Source: CAIKBL01 sp050247235
Lineage (GTDB): Bacteria; Pseudomonadota; Gammaproteobacteria; Ga0077536
DNA: 64,000 bases
Reading direction: 5' to 3'
NCBI GenBank assembly: GCA_050247235.1
Contig: JBFWUN010000011.1
Span: forward strand, 1 to 64,000
Position 1 is the first letter of the stretch, and every line of letters starts with the position of its first letter. Position numbers and translations under genes: made by a program. The notes beneath the pieces were generated by a model. The model ran no database searches and was not told the DNA's origin. It saw only the letters and a list, made by a program, of their open reading frames with translations. Shown in pieces: positions 17,201-25,558 of the stretch.

Positions 17201-17514
17201 TGCTCGCAGCGGGCGGCGAACGCCGAGGATTCCGCCAGGAAGCCGTAACCTGGATGCACGGCCATGCACCGCGCCTCGCACGCGAGCGCGACGATCGCCG
17301 TGTCGTCGAGGTACGCGCGCGCCCCGCGTCCCGGCAGTGGAATCCGCTCTGCAGCGCGCGCCCAGTGCGGTGCGTCGCGATCGTCCTCGCTTGCGAGCGC
17401 CACCGGGATCAGCCCGAGATCGCGTACGGTGCGTGCGATGCGCACCGCGATTTCGCCGCGGTTGGCAATCAGGATCCGTTCACCGAAGGTCGGTGCGCGC
17501 GTTTCGCTGGTCAT
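14206..17514 (-). CDS. single-chain biotin-dependent acyl-CoA carboxylase (BC-BCCP-CT fusion)
   Basis: An 1102-residue fusion. The N-terminal biotin carboxylase domain starts ILIANRGEIAVRI and has the glycine-rich ATP loop AAGGGGRGM and RLQVEH. The biotinyl domain holds the modified Lys in EAMKM near residue 531. A carboxyltransferase domain of about 500 residues is present in both halves (FFTEGGGGRPGDVDVED; CDTPGFMVG). It carboxylates an acyl-CoA using bicarbonate, ATP and biotin. In most proteobacteria these activities sit on separate subunits. The start is MTSETR at 17514. It diverges from acetoacetate-CoA ligase, and the shared region suggests a link with short-chain acyl-CoA metabolism. 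The substrate (acetyl-, propionyl- or other) cannot be read from sequence here. Confidence 0.92.
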   Translation of the reverse strand: MTSETRAPTFGERILIANRGEIAVRIARTVRDLGLIPVALASEDDRDAPHWARAAERIPLPGRGARAYLDDTAIVALACEARCMAVHPGYGFLAESSAFAARCEQAGLVFIGPRPAELALFGDKIAARRLAGDLGVPVLEGSGPLDDAAALAGFVEGLGVGACAVIKAAAGGGGRGMQVLSPGIDAAAALARCRDEARAAFGDGTVYAERFVDRARHVEVQILGDGHGAITHLWERDCSVQRRHQKLIEIAPAPGLPAALRAQVLDAACRMAAHVGYRGLGTFEFLVDLAAGRWWFIEANARLQVEHTITEEILGLDLVALQIRVARGATLAELDLATPPPAPRAMAIQLRVNAETLGEDGVARPEAGRIACFEPPGGPGVRVDSGVCGGSRVNPAFDSMIAKLIVRSPGLDLAQAARRADAAAAEFVLDGVPSNLPLLRAVLRHPALAAGEITTRFVEEAAPVLVAAARALQPAARAEEDRSHAEDRARVAAPAGTDAVPAPLRGSVVSFEVAPGARVARGATVAVLEAMKMHHLVAAPVAGEIVALAAGIGDTLGEGEPVCFLRPDADDSAAIEITQAIDLEAPRADLDEVIARHAVGLDAHRPAAVAKRRRQGGRTARENVADLCDPDSFMEYGALILAAQRRRRSVEDLMQNTPADGLVAGIGTVNAPQYGSDAARCAVLAYDYTVLAGTQGAMNHKKKDRLFELAQEWALPVVFFTEGGGGRPGDVDVEDIVGSWLDLPTFSTWPQLSGVAPRIAVNHGRCFAGNAVIFGCADITIATVNSNIGLAGPAMIEGGGLGRFAPEDIGPIDVQTANGVVDLAVADEVEGVSAARRLLAYFQGRWPSWKSADQRLLRHLVPENRLRVYDMRAVIDTLADTGSVMELRRDYGIGIITAFIRIEGEPFGLIANEPRHLGGAIDGPGAEKGARFLQLCDAFGIPIVSLCDTPGFMVGPDSEKTAAVRRGSRLIIASANLTVPLFTVVTRKGYGLGAQAMAGGSFHRPLLAVAWPTGEFGPMGLEGAVNLGFRKELDAETDPVARQALFDRLLARMYAQGKAVTVASYLEVDAVIDPADTRQWLLRALRAAGPKRRATRAYVDVW

Positions 17515-17683
17515 GTCGTTCTCATGGTCGTGACGGGAAAGGCCGCGCGTCGCGAGCGCCGGCGCGCGCCACGGGGACGCCGCATGATAGCGTCCCGCGT
17601 GCCGCGGGGGCATCCGCGCGCGCCCCTGCGCCACCCCGGCCGGATTGCGTAGAATCGGGCCGACGTTTCGCAGGGGATGACAC

Positions 17684-19672
17684 ATGCCGCAAGAAGGTGA
17701 GCTGCTCTGGCAACCAGGTGCCGAACGGATCGCGACCGCCGAGATGACCCGTTTCATGCACTGGCTGTCGCAGCGGCGCGGGCTCACGTTCACGGACTAC
17801 GAGGCGCTCTACGCCTGGTCGGTGCAGGATCTCGCAGGCTTCTGGGCAGCGTTGTGGGAATTCTTCGGGATCGAGTCCTCGACGCCCTACGAATGCGTGC
17901 TTGCGGACCCGACGATGCCGGGCGCCCGCTGGTTCCCCGGCGCCCGTCTCAATTTCGCGCAGCACGTGCTGCGGCGTGCTCAGCCGGGTACCCCGGCGCT
18001 GCATTTCGCCGCCGAGAAAATCCCGCTGCACGCCATCACCTGGGACACGCTCGCCGAACAGGTCGCGCGGCTCGCCGCGACGTTGCGCGCGTTCGGCGTG
18101 GCGCCGGGAGACCGGGTGGTGTCGTTCATGCCGAACATTCCGCAGACCCTGGTCGCATTCCTCGCCAGCGCCGCCGTCGGCGCGGTCTGGTCCAGCTGTT
18201 CCACCGACTTCGGTGTGAAGAGCGTGCTCGATCGTTTCCAGCAGATCGCGCCGAAAGTCCTGTTCTGCGTGGACGGCTACCACTACGGCGGCCGGGATTT
18301 CGACCGCCGCGAAGAAGTCCGCGGAATCGTCGCGGCGCTGCCGACACTCGAGCACGTGGTGACCGTGCGTCACCTGGATCGCGCGGCCGCGCCCGCCGTG
18401 CCGACCGCACACGACTGGGACGCGCTGCTCGCGGACGGACCCGTGCCGGCGCTCGAATTCGCGCAGGTACCGTTCGATCATCCGCTGTGGATCGTCTACT
18501 CGTCCGGGACCACCGGGCTGCCGAAGGCCATCGTGCACGGTCACGGCGGGATCACGCTCGAGATGCACAAGACGCTCGCGCTCCACTGCAACCTGCGGCC
18601 GGGCACGCGCATGTTCTTCTACACGACGTCCGGCTGGATCATGTGGAACATCCTGGTCAGCGCGCTGATCGTGGGCGCGGCCGCGGTCATCTACGATGGC
18701 CACCCCTCGCAACCCGACGCCGATATCCTGTGGCGGCTCGCCGCCGACACCCGCGCCACGATCTTCGGCGCCAGCCCGACCTACGTCGGCATGATGCAGA
18801 AGGCCGGCATCGTGCCGCGCGATCGGTTCGACTACGACGCCCTCGAAGGAATCCTGCTGAGCGGCTCCCCGGTCACCTGCGAGGCCATGGCCTGGCTGTA
18901 TGACAGCGTGAAGTCCGACCTGTGGGTGACCTCGCAGAGCGGCGGCACGGACGTCGCGGCCGCGTTCGTGACGGGCACCTGCATCCGCCCGGTCTACGCG
19001 GGCGAAATCCAGTGCCGTGCACTCGGGGTGGACGTGCATGCCTGCGACGACGCGGGGCGCAGCATGGTCGACGAGGTTGGCGAACTGGTGGTTCGCCAGC
19101 CGATGCCATCGATGCCGATCCGCTTCTGGAACGATCCCGACGATCGCCGCTACCGGGAGTCGTATTTCAGCGAGTTTCCCGGGCAGTGGCGCCACGGCGA
19201 TTTCTTCCGCGTGAACCGGCGCGGGGGCTGTTTCATCTCCGGACGCTCCGATTCCACGTTGAACCGCTACGGTGTCCGCATCGGGACCGCCGAGATCTAC
19301 CGCGCGGTGGAGGCGTTGCCGGACATCGCGGACAGCCTGATCGTCAACCTCGACCTGCCGGGCGGGCGGTTCTTCATGCCGATGTTCGTGAAGCTCGCGC
19401 CAGGCGCCACGCTCGACGACGCGCTGGTACGCCGGATCGCGGACACGCTGCGCACGCATGCATCCCCGCGCCACGTGCCGGACCGCGTCTACGCGGTGGA
19501 GGCGATCCCCTACACCCTGACCGGCAAGAAACTGGAAGTCCCGGTGCGCCGGATCCTGATGGGCGTGGCGCCGGGGCAGGCCGTCAGTCGCGACGCGATG
19601 ATGAATCCCGAGGCGCTCGAGTATTTCGTGCGCCTGGCGGCCGAGCAGCGCGACTACTCGCTGGAGGCCTGA
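17684..19672 (+). CDS. acetoacetate--CoA ligase
   Basis: A 662-residue adenylate-forming enzyme that converts acetoacetate, ATP and CoA to acetoacetyl-CoA. The AMP-binding motif YSSGTTGLPKAIVHGHGG is near residues 271-288. The N-terminal region WSVQDLAGFWAALWEFFGI and ending TLTGKKLEVPVRRI fit acetoacetyl-CoA synthetase, with the catalytic lysine in the GKK loop. An AGGGG ribosome binding site and a TAGAAT -10-like box precede it. The stop lies 3 bp before the alcohol dehydrogenase, so they are an operon. It is divergent from the acyl-CoA carboxylase, consistent with ketone-body or polyhydroxybutyrate carbon use. Confidence 0.95.
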   Translation: MPQEGELLWQPGAERIATAEMTRFMHWLSQRRGLTFTDYEALYAWSVQDLAGFWAALWEFFGIESSTPYECVLADPTMPGARWFPGARLNFAQHVLRRAQPGTPALHFAAEKIPLHAITWDTLAEQVARLAATLRAFGVAPGDRVVSFMPNIPQTLVAFLASAAVGAVWSSCSTDFGVKSVLDRFQQIAPKVLFCVDGYHYGGRDFDRREEVRGIVAALPTLEHVVTVRHLDRAAAPAVPTAHDWDALLADGPVPALEFAQVPFDHPLWIVYSSGTTGLPKAIVHGHGGITLEMHKTLALHCNLRPGTRMFFYTTSGWIMWNILVSALIVGAAAVIYDGHPSQPDADILWRLAADTRATIFGASPTYVGMMQKAGIVPRDRFDYDALEGILLSGSPVTCEAMAWLYDSVKSDLWVTSQSGGTDVAAAFVTGTCIRPVYAGEIQCRALGVDVHACDDAGRSMVDEVGELVVRQPMPSMPIRFWNDPDDRRYRESYFSEFPGQWRHGDFFRVNRRGGCFISGRSDSTLNRYGVRIGTAEIYRAVEALPDIADSLIVNLDLPGGRFFMPMFVKLAPGATLDDALVRRIADTLRTHASPRHVPDRVYAVEAIPYTLTGKKLEVPVRRILMGVAPGQAVSRDAMMNPEALEYFVRLAAEQRDYSLEA

Positions 19673-19675
19673 CCC

Positions 19676-20668
19676 GTGCGTGCGATGTGCCTCGCCCCCG
19701 GCGCGCAGCGGCTGACGGCCGTCGAGCGCGACATGCCGGTCCCGGGCGCGCGCGAGGTGCTGATCGCGGTGTCCACCTGCGGCGTGTGTCGCACGGACCT
19801 GCACATCGTGGACGGCGAACTGCCGCCGCTCGGGCATGCGATCGTCCCGGGTCACGAGATCGTCGGTCATATCGTCGCGGTTGGCGGAGACGTCACCGAT
19901 CTCGCGCCCGGCCGGCGCGTCGGCGTGCCGTGGCTCGGCTTCAGCTGCGGCACCTGCGAGTATTGCGCGAGCGGCCGCGAGAACCTGTGCGAGCGCGCGG
20001 AGTTCACCGGCTACCATCGCGACGGGGGCTATGCCGAGTACGTGGTTGCCGACGCGCGTTACGTGTTCCCGCTGCCCGACGGTTACACCGATCTCGAGGC
20101 GGCGCCGCTGCTGTGCGCCGGCCTCATCGGCTACCGCTCGCTGGTGATGGCGGGTGACGCACCACGGCTCGGCCTGTACGGGTTCGGTGCCGCCGCCCAC
20201 CTGCTCGCGCAGGTGGCGCGCGCCCGCGGCCAGGCGGTCTATGCCTTCACGCGCCCCGGGGATACGGCTGCACAGGCGTTCGCGCGGTGTTACGGCGCAG
20301 CCTGGGCGGGGGACAGCGACCGCGCGCCCCCCGTATCACTGGATGCCGCGATCATCCTCGCTCCCGTGGGGGCGCTGGTCCCCGTTGCGCTGCAGGCCGT
20401 AAAGAAAGGGGGCAGCGTGGTCTGCGGCGGGATCCACATGAGCGACATTCCCGCGTTCCCCTATGCGCTGCTGTGGGGCGAACGCCGCCTCGTCTCGGTC
20501 GCGAACCTGACGCGCCGCGACGGGCTCGAATTCCTCGCGCTGGCCGGGCACACGCGGCTCGAGACGCGGGTCGAGCGCTTCGCGCTCGCCGACGCCAATC
20601 TTGCGCTCGATCGCCTGCGCAGCGGCGCCTTGAGCGGCGTGGCGGTCCTGTCGACCGGACCGGCGTGA
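19676..20668 (+). CDS. zinc-dependent alcohol dehydrogenase family protein
   Basis: A 330-residue MDR-superfamily enzyme starting at GTG. The catalytic-zinc region CGVCRTDLH and GHEIVG, the structural-zinc cluster CGTCEYCASGRENLC and a nucleotide-binding GFGAAAHLLAQVARARG are all present. The nucleotide motif G-x-G-x-x-A is close to the subgroup annotated as zinc-binding ADH family 2. It is 3 bp after the acetoacetate-CoA ligase stop, probably co-transcribed. The substrate could be a short- or medium-chain alcohol that feeds the same pathway; the sequence does not settle it. Confidence 0.93.
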   Translation: MRAMCLAPGAQRLTAVERDMPVPGAREVLIAVSTCGVCRTDLHIVDGELPPLGHAIVPGHEIVGHIVAVGGDVTDLAPGRRVGVPWLGFSCGTCEYCASGRENLCERAEFTGYHRDGGYAEYVVADARYVFPLPDGYTDLEAAPLLCAGLIGYRSLVMAGDAPRLGLYGFGAAAHLLAQVARARGQAVYAFTRPGDTAAQAFARCYGAAWAGDSDRAPPVSLDAAIILAPVGALVPVALQAVKKGGSVVCGGIHMSDIPAFPYALLWGERRLVSVANLTRRDGLEFLALAGHTRLETRVERFALADANLALDRLRSGALSGVAVLSTGPA

Positions 20669-20773
20669 ACTGTCCGTCGCGGCGTGGCCGCCGGCGCCGC
20701 GGGTGACGTGGATCAGCGCGGCGGCGGCGCCGTCGCGCCAGAATGATTCCATCGTTTTACAGGAGTCGTTCCC

Positions 20774-21220
20774 ATGTCGCAGAACACCTGGATTCTCGTC
20801 GCTCACCGCGCGGGCGCACGCCTGTATTCGCGCGCGGCTCCCGATCACGGCCTCCGGCTCGAGGCACGCATCGATCATCCCGAAGGCCGCCTGCGCAATC
20901 GCGACCTGGACGCCGACACCGGGGGACGCACGTTCGACCGCCAGGGTGGCCACCGGCACGCGATGGAATCCGAGCACTCGCCGGTGGAGCACGTCACTGA
21001 CCAGTTCGTGAAGGTCCTCGCGGACAAACTCCGCGACGGCCGCATCGCCAACCACTACGCGCACCTCGTGCTGGTGGCCGGGCCAAAACTGCTCGGCAAG
21101 CTGCGCGATGCGCTGGACGACCCGACGGCGGCGAAGGTGGTGCAGAGCCTCGACCGCGATCTCGGCGAAATGACGGATCCCGAGGTCGAACGCCACCTCG
21201 AGGAGGCGCTGTCTTCCTGA
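20774..21220 (+). CDS. host attachment protein (PF10116-like)
   Basis: A 148-residue protein with the family N-terminus WILVAHRAGARLYSR and the conserved end VVQSLDRDLGEMTDPEVERHL. Proteins of this family were linked to attachment of Agrobacterium to plant cells, and are also widespread in free-living bacteria where their role is unclear. The fold resembles the eRF1/Pelota-type domain used in RNA-related proteins. An AGGAG ribosome binding site precedes the ATG. No pathway is indicated by its neighbours. Confidence 0.85.
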   Translation: MSQNTWILVAHRAGARLYSRAAPDHGLRLEARIDHPEGRLRNRDLDADTGGRTFDRQGGHRHAMESEHSPVEHVTDQFVKVLADKLRDGRIANHYAHLVLVAGPKLLGKLRDALDDPTAAKVVQSLDRDLGEMTDPEVERHLEEALSS

Positions 21221-21237
21221 TTGCCGGGTGCGCCCGG

Positions 21238-21415
21238 GCGGTTCCGGATTTCGCGCCACTGGCGTCGACAGCGCGGGAGACGGGAGTCGCGCGCGCGACC
21301 GTCGCGCCGCAGGGATGCGGCGCGCGAGCCTCCAGGGATGGATTCACGGCGTGTCGCGCGTGCGACTCCCGTCTCCCGCGGAAGCACGTACGCAAACGCG
21401 ATATCCGGAACCGCC
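21238..21415. repeat. large REP-like palindromic intergenic repeat
   Basis: Outer arms at about 21239-21255 and 21397-21413 (GGTTCCGGATTTCGCG against CGCGATATCCGGAACC) and inner arms at 21272-21299 and 21353-21380 are complementary with one mismatch each. A central hairpin GCGCCGC/GCGGCGC lies at 21304-21323. The element fills the intergenic space after the host attachment gene and could form a long cruciform. Its layout resembles repetitive extragenic palindromes, but only one copy is in this window. Confidence 0.85.
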
Positions 21416-21493
21416 CTGGCGCAACCTCCGCTGGCAATCGGGCCGCGATCCCCACATAGTCGCCTTTCACCCACCACACACCCGGGAGGCTCC

Positions 21494-21904
21494 ATGGATC
21501 TGCAGGCGATGAACAAGGCGGTAGTCGAAGAGTTCCGCGCGAACGGCGGCAAGGTGGGCGGCAATTTCGAAGGCGCACCGCTGCTGCTGCTCACCACGAA
21601 AGGGGCCCGCTCGGGGACACCTCGCCTGAATCCGCTCGCGTACGTGCGCGATGGCGAGCGTTACGTGATCATCGCGTCCTTCGCCGGCGCGCCGCACAAC
21701 CCGCCGTGGTTTCACAACCTCGTGAAGCACCCGGACGTCGAGGTGGAAGTCGGCGCCGAGCGATTCCGGGCGCGCGCCGAGGTGCTCGGCGAGCCGGACC
21801 GTACGCGACTCTACGCGAAGATGGCCTCCGTGATGCCGGTATTCAACGACTATGCTGCCAAAACCACGCGCACGATCCCGGTCATCGCGCTCGCGCGCTG
21901 CTGA
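21494..21904 (+). CDS. nitroreductase family deazaflavin (F420)-dependent oxidoreductase-like protein
   Basis: A 136-residue split-beta-barrel protein. The pattern LLLLTTKGARSGTPRLNPLAYVRDG, then ASFAGAPHNPPWFHNLVKHPDVEVEVG, is characteristic of the DDN/F420-dependent quinone reductase family. GGGAGG sits four bases before the ATG at 21494. Members in actinobacteria use F420; members also occur in bacteria without known F420, where they may bind FMN or heme. No F420 synthesis gene is in view. It is convergent with the dioxygenase beta subunit, 9 bp away. Confidence 0.88.
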   Translation: MDLQAMNKAVVEEFRANGGKVGGNFEGAPLLLLTTKGARSGTPRLNPLAYVRDGERYVIIASFAGAPHNPPWFHNLVKHPDVEVEVGAERFRARAEVLGEPDRTRLYAKMASVMPVFNDYAAKTTRTIPVIALARC

Positions 21905-21913
21905 GCGCGCAGG

Positions 21914-22411
21914 TCACACCAGGTAGAAATCGAGCACCGCGGCGACGCAGTCGTTCTGCAGGCGGATGGTCTTGCGCGCGATGCGCCATTCCCCGCCGAC
22001 CGCGCGGAGCGTGACGTCGTAACTGCCGTGGTGCACCTTCTGCACCGTCGTGCGCGGATCGTAGACGTGCACCGTCCAACTCGCGTGCGCCGAGATCACC
22101 TCGGGAGCGGCGTGTTCGACCCACACGCCGCTGACGAGGTGGGTGGTGCGCGGCAGCGGCATCGCCGTCACCGATTGCCGGGAGCGCAGCCGGGTCACGC
22201 GCTCCTCCAGGCCGACCCGTGCATCGTGATAGACCAGCGACACCTCGCGGTCCGGATCGTCCGTCTGGTCGGCCTCGTCGCGCCACGCCGGGATCCAGTA
22301 CACGGCATCCGGCAGGTAGAGATCGAGCCAGGCGCGCCACTCGCGCCGATCCAGCAACCAGGCCTCGCGCACCAGCAGGTTCTCCGCGCATTGTCGCGCG
22401 ACGTCGTTCAA
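21914..22411 (-). CDS. aromatic ring-hydroxylating dioxygenase beta subunit
   Basis: About 165 residues of the NTF2-like fold: ENLLVREAWLLDRREWRAWLDLYLPDAVYWIP, SLVYHDARVGLEERVTRLRS and the end RIARKTIRLQNDCVAAVLDFYLV are typical of Rieske dioxygenase beta subunits. I place the start at TTG 22411, which overlaps the alpha subunit TGA as TTGA; there is no better start codon at this point. The beta subunit has a structural role in the alpha3beta3 hexamer. It forms an operon with the alpha subunit immediately upstream. Confidence 0.88.
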   Translation of the reverse strand: MNDVARQCAENLLVREAWLLDRREWRAWLDLYLPDAVYWIPAWRDEADQTDDPDREVSLVYHDARVGLEERVTRLRSRQSVTAMPLPRTTHLVSGVWVEHAAPEVISAHASWTVHVYDPRTTVQKVHHGSYDVTLRAVGGEWRIARKTIRLQNDCVAAVLDFYLV

Positions 22412-23769
22412 CGGGGCGCCTCGCGGGTCATCAGGCGCAGCCACTCGCGCCAGCCGGCGTGGAAGCAGGTCTCGTCGCCGAAGTCGCGTGACCCCGCCGC
22501 GGTGCGCGCGTCCCGCAGCCCGAGTTCGTGCGCGTAGTCGGCACGGTCGGCCGGCGGATCGCCGAGGCCGCGCGCGTAACCCTGCGAATCGCCGCGGCGC
22601 GCCGCAGCGGCGTACCCCGCCTGGCAGAACGCGTACATGACGTTGTCGTCGGACGTCGCGAGTCCGCTCGGGTTGAAGAATTCCTCGTACTGCCGGATGC
22701 GGAAGCGGCGCGCGGCCGGGTCCTCCCCGACGGGCGCGAGGCAATGGGAAATCATCCGTGTGCGATCGACTGCGAGCGGCTGCCAGACGCGCAGCTGCAG
22801 TGACTGGATGTCGATGATCTGCACGTTCGGGAAGATCGTGAGATTGCGCTGCCGCAGCATCCACTTGGTGCGCGTCGGGCCGTGCAGGCGGCGGAGTTCG
22901 TCGAACAGCCGCGGGTCACGCGGTAACGGCCGGCGCTCCGGGCCCTGCCCCGCCGCACCCACCGACCACGTCACGGCATGTCCGTGCGCGAAGCTGTACG
23001 ACCCCTGCCCCTCGGGATCCGGATCCTGCAGATCCGTCGCCATGCCGGGTGGCGGCGCCACCGGCGGCCGCTGGCGCAGGATCTGCACGAACGATCCGTG
23101 CGTCGGTGCGAAGTGGTAATAATCGAGCCCGTTCTCGAACTGGTACTTCCAGTTCGCATCGAACGTGTAAGTCACGGTTCCGGGCACGAACTCGAGCCCA
23201 CGGGGGCCCTGGTCGGCGACCAGGTCCAGGAACGCGCGCGCGTCGCCGAGATGCGTTTCGAGCGGCGGCACGTCGGGTGACAGGCTCGCGAACAGGAATC
23301 CGCGGTAATTCGCGAGCCGCGCGATTGGCACGAGACCATGATCTTCGGCGCGGAATGCCGCGGGATACTGCCCATCGGCATCCCCGGTGATGCCCACGTT
23401 GCGGCCGCCGCTGTCATAGGTCCACCCGTGATAGCGGCACACATGCACCCGCTGGTTGCCGCGCGCCCACGGACACAGCAGGGTGCCGCGATGCCGGCAG
23501 CTGTTCAGGAAGCCGCGCACGACACCGTGACCGTCACGGGTCAGCAGCACCGGCACCCGCCCGATCTGCGTGGTGAGGAAGTCATGGGCCTTCGGCAGCG
23601 CGTTCTCGAGCCCCACGAACACCCAGGTGGACTCGAAGATGCGCGCCATCTCGAGTTCGAACAGGTCCGCGTCCAGGAACGCCTCGTGACGGACGCGGAA
23701 GATGCCCTCGGCGGCACGATCCTCCACCACGCGCGCCGGATCGGGCCGCACGCGCAGACGCTCGTTCAT
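22408..23769 (-). CDS. aromatic ring-hydroxylating dioxygenase alpha subunit
   Basis: A 453-residue Rieske oxygenase. The [2Fe-2S] ligands are Cys91/His93 and Cys111/His114 (CRHRG and CRYHGWTYD). The mononuclear-iron region is GLDYYHFAPTHG, with Asp216, His219 and His224. The protein resembles the benzoate/anthranilate-type group by length and by the start RIFESTWVFVGLE. The start is ATG 23769. The stop overlaps the beta gene. Reductase and ferredoxin genes are not adjacent, so electrons come from elsewhere. The substrate is not determined. Confidence 0.92.
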   Translation of the reverse strand: MNERLRVRPDPARVVEDRAAEGIFRVRHEAFLDADLFELEMARIFESTWVFVGLENALPKAHDFLTTQIGRVPVLLTRDGHGVVRGFLNSCRHRGTLLCPWARGNQRVHVCRYHGWTYDSGGRNVGITGDADGQYPAAFRAEDHGLVPIARLANYRGFLFASLSPDVPPLETHLGDARAFLDLVADQGPRGLEFVPGTVTYTFDANWKYQFENGLDYYHFAPTHGSFVQILRQRPPVAPPPGMATDLQDPDPEGQGSYSFAHGHAVTWSVGAAGQGPERRPLPRDPRLFDELRRLHGPTRTKWMLRQRNLTIFPNVQIIDIQSLQLRVWQPLAVDRTRMISHCLAPVGEDPAARRFRIRQYEEFFNPSGLATSDDNVMYAFCQAGYAAAARRGDSQGYARGLGDPPADRADYAHELGLRDARTAAGSRDFGDETCFHAGWREWLRLMTREAPR

Positions 23770-23812
23770 CGGCCGACCGCCCGCGCGTCCGCGGCTTCGC
23801 ACATGGCTGGCA

Positions 23813-25462
23813 TCAGCTGCTCTTCGTGCCGTGCGCGTTCAGGACGTTCGGCGGCGCCACGAACGAGTCCGCGCGCGAGACACCCCAGAACACCTTGAAC
23901 ACCGGCAGGTCCGGCACGGATTCCAGCAGTTCACCCGGCCGCGCCCAGCGGTGCAGCGCGGCAAGCGAGCGCACCTCGGTGGACGACACCCGCCGGATCA
24001 CGTGTTCGGGGCCGAGCTGCTGCGGGTGGGTGAGCCCGGCCGCGCCGAGGAGTTCCTTCAGTGCGTGGACCGTGTTGCGGTGGAACTGGTACACACGCTC
24101 TGTCTTGTCACCGACCACCAGCGCGCGCATGCGCCGGGGATCCTGGGACGTGACGCCGGTGGGGCACAGGCCCGTGTGGCAGGTCTGCGCCTGCAGGCAA
24201 CCGAGCGCGAACATGAACCCGCGTGCCGAGTTGCACCAGTCGGCGCCCATCGCGATGGTCCGTGCGACGTCGAACGCAGTCACGATCTTGGCGGACGCTC
24301 CGATCTTCACGCGATCGCGCAGGTTCACACCAACGAGCGTGTTGTGAACCAGCATCAGCGCCTCGCGCAGCGGGGCGCCGACGTGATCGGTGAACTCGAG
24401 TGGTGCCGCACCGGTGCCGCCCTCGCCGCCGTCCACCACGATGAAGTCCGGCTGGATGCCCGTCTCGAGCATGGCCTTCACGATGCCGAACCATTCCCAG
24501 GGATGACCGATCGCGAGCTTGATGCCAACCGGTTTGCCTTCCGCGAGTTCCCGCAGCTGCGCGATGAAATGCATGAGTTCGAGCGGGGTCGAGAACGCCG
24601 AGTGGCGAGCCGGCGAAATGCAGTCTTCGCCGACCGGCACGCCGCGCGCCTCCGCGATCTCCGGCGTGACTTTCGCGCCCGGCAGCACGCCGCCATGACC
24701 GGGCTTGGCGCCCTGCGAGAGCTTGATCTCGATCATCCGCACCTGTTCGATGGCGGCGTTCTCACGGAAGCGCGCGGGATCGAACCGGCCGTCCGCGTCG
24801 CGACACCCGAAATAGCCCGAGCCGATTTCCCACACCAGGTCACCGCCATGCTCGCGGTGATGGCGGGAAATCGATCCCTCTCCCGTATCGTGATAGAACC
24901 CGCCGCGCTTCGCGCCGGCATTGAGCGACAGCACCGCGTTGGCTGACAGCGCGCCGAAACTCATCGCCGAGATGTTGAACACGCTGGCCGCGTAGGGCCG
25001 CGTGCACTGCGGGCCGCCGACCATCACCCGGAAATCGTCGCTCGGGATGTCCACCGGTGCCATCGAATGGTTGATCCATTCGTAGTGCGGCTGGTAGACG
25101 TCGAGCTGGGTGCCGAACGGCCGCTTGTCGGCGACCCCCTTGGCACGCTGGTAGATGATGGAACGCTGCGCGCGCGAATACGGCAGTTCCTCGGTGTCTG
25201 CCTCGATGAAGTACTGCCGGATCTCCGGGCGGATGTACTCGAAGAAGAACCGGAAATGCGCGAGGACCGGATAGTTGCGGCGGATCGCCTGGCGCTGCTG
25301 CAGGTAGTCGAGCAGCCCGACCAGGCTCAGGAAGCCGGCGACACCCGCCGGCCATACGAACCACGAGGACCACCTGCACAGCACCAGCGACACGACCGTC
25401 GCCAGGATGCACAGGCCCCAGGCCCAGTAGCGTTGCGGCAGCCACCCTTCGTGCGTCGCCAT
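23813..25462 (-). CDS. FMN-binding glutamate synthase family protein (membrane-anchored)
   Basis: About 549 residues. Two hydrophobic helices lie at the N-terminus (roughly residues 12-45), then a large GltS-type barrel: ISAMSFGALSANAVLSLNAGAKRG, the HDTGEGSIS segment, VVDGGEGGTGAAPLEF for the FMN phosphate site, and the cysteine run CLQAQTCHTGLCPTGV matching the 3Fe-4S region. These proteins contain the synthase domain without a glutaminase domain, so ammonia or another donor is likely. The ATG at 25462 with AAGGGGGG is preferred over a GTG at 25477. It is 43 bp upstream of the dioxygenase alpha gene on the same strand, so they may be co-transcribed. Confidence 0.88.
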   Translation of the reverse strand: MATHEGWLPQRYWAWGLCILATVVSLVLCRWSSWFVWPAGVAGFLSLVGLLDYLQQRQAIRRNYPVLAHFRFFFEYIRPEIRQYFIEADTEELPYSRAQRSIIYQRAKGVADKRPFGTQLDVYQPHYEWINHSMAPVDIPSDDFRVMVGGPQCTRPYAASVFNISAMSFGALSANAVLSLNAGAKRGGFYHDTGEGSISRHHREHGGDLVWEIGSGYFGCRDADGRFDPARFRENAAIEQVRMIEIKLSQGAKPGHGGVLPGAKVTPEIAEARGVPVGEDCISPARHSAFSTPLELMHFIAQLRELAEGKPVGIKLAIGHPWEWFGIVKAMLETGIQPDFIVVDGGEGGTGAAPLEFTDHVGAPLREALMLVHNTLVGVNLRDRVKIGASAKIVTAFDVARTIAMGADWCNSARGFMFALGCLQAQTCHTGLCPTGVTSQDPRRMRALVVGDKTERVYQFHRNTVHALKELLGAAGLTHPQQLGPEHVIRRVSSTEVRSLAALHRWARPGELLESVPDLPVFKVFWGVSRADSFVAPPNVLNAHGTKSS

Positions 25463-25558
25463 GCTCCCCCCTTGCACTTACGCCCTCGGCCGTCTCGCGC
25501 GACCGTGTCGCGCATCATAGCGTCTCGCCAACGGCGCGCCAGCCGTCGGCCCGCGCGA

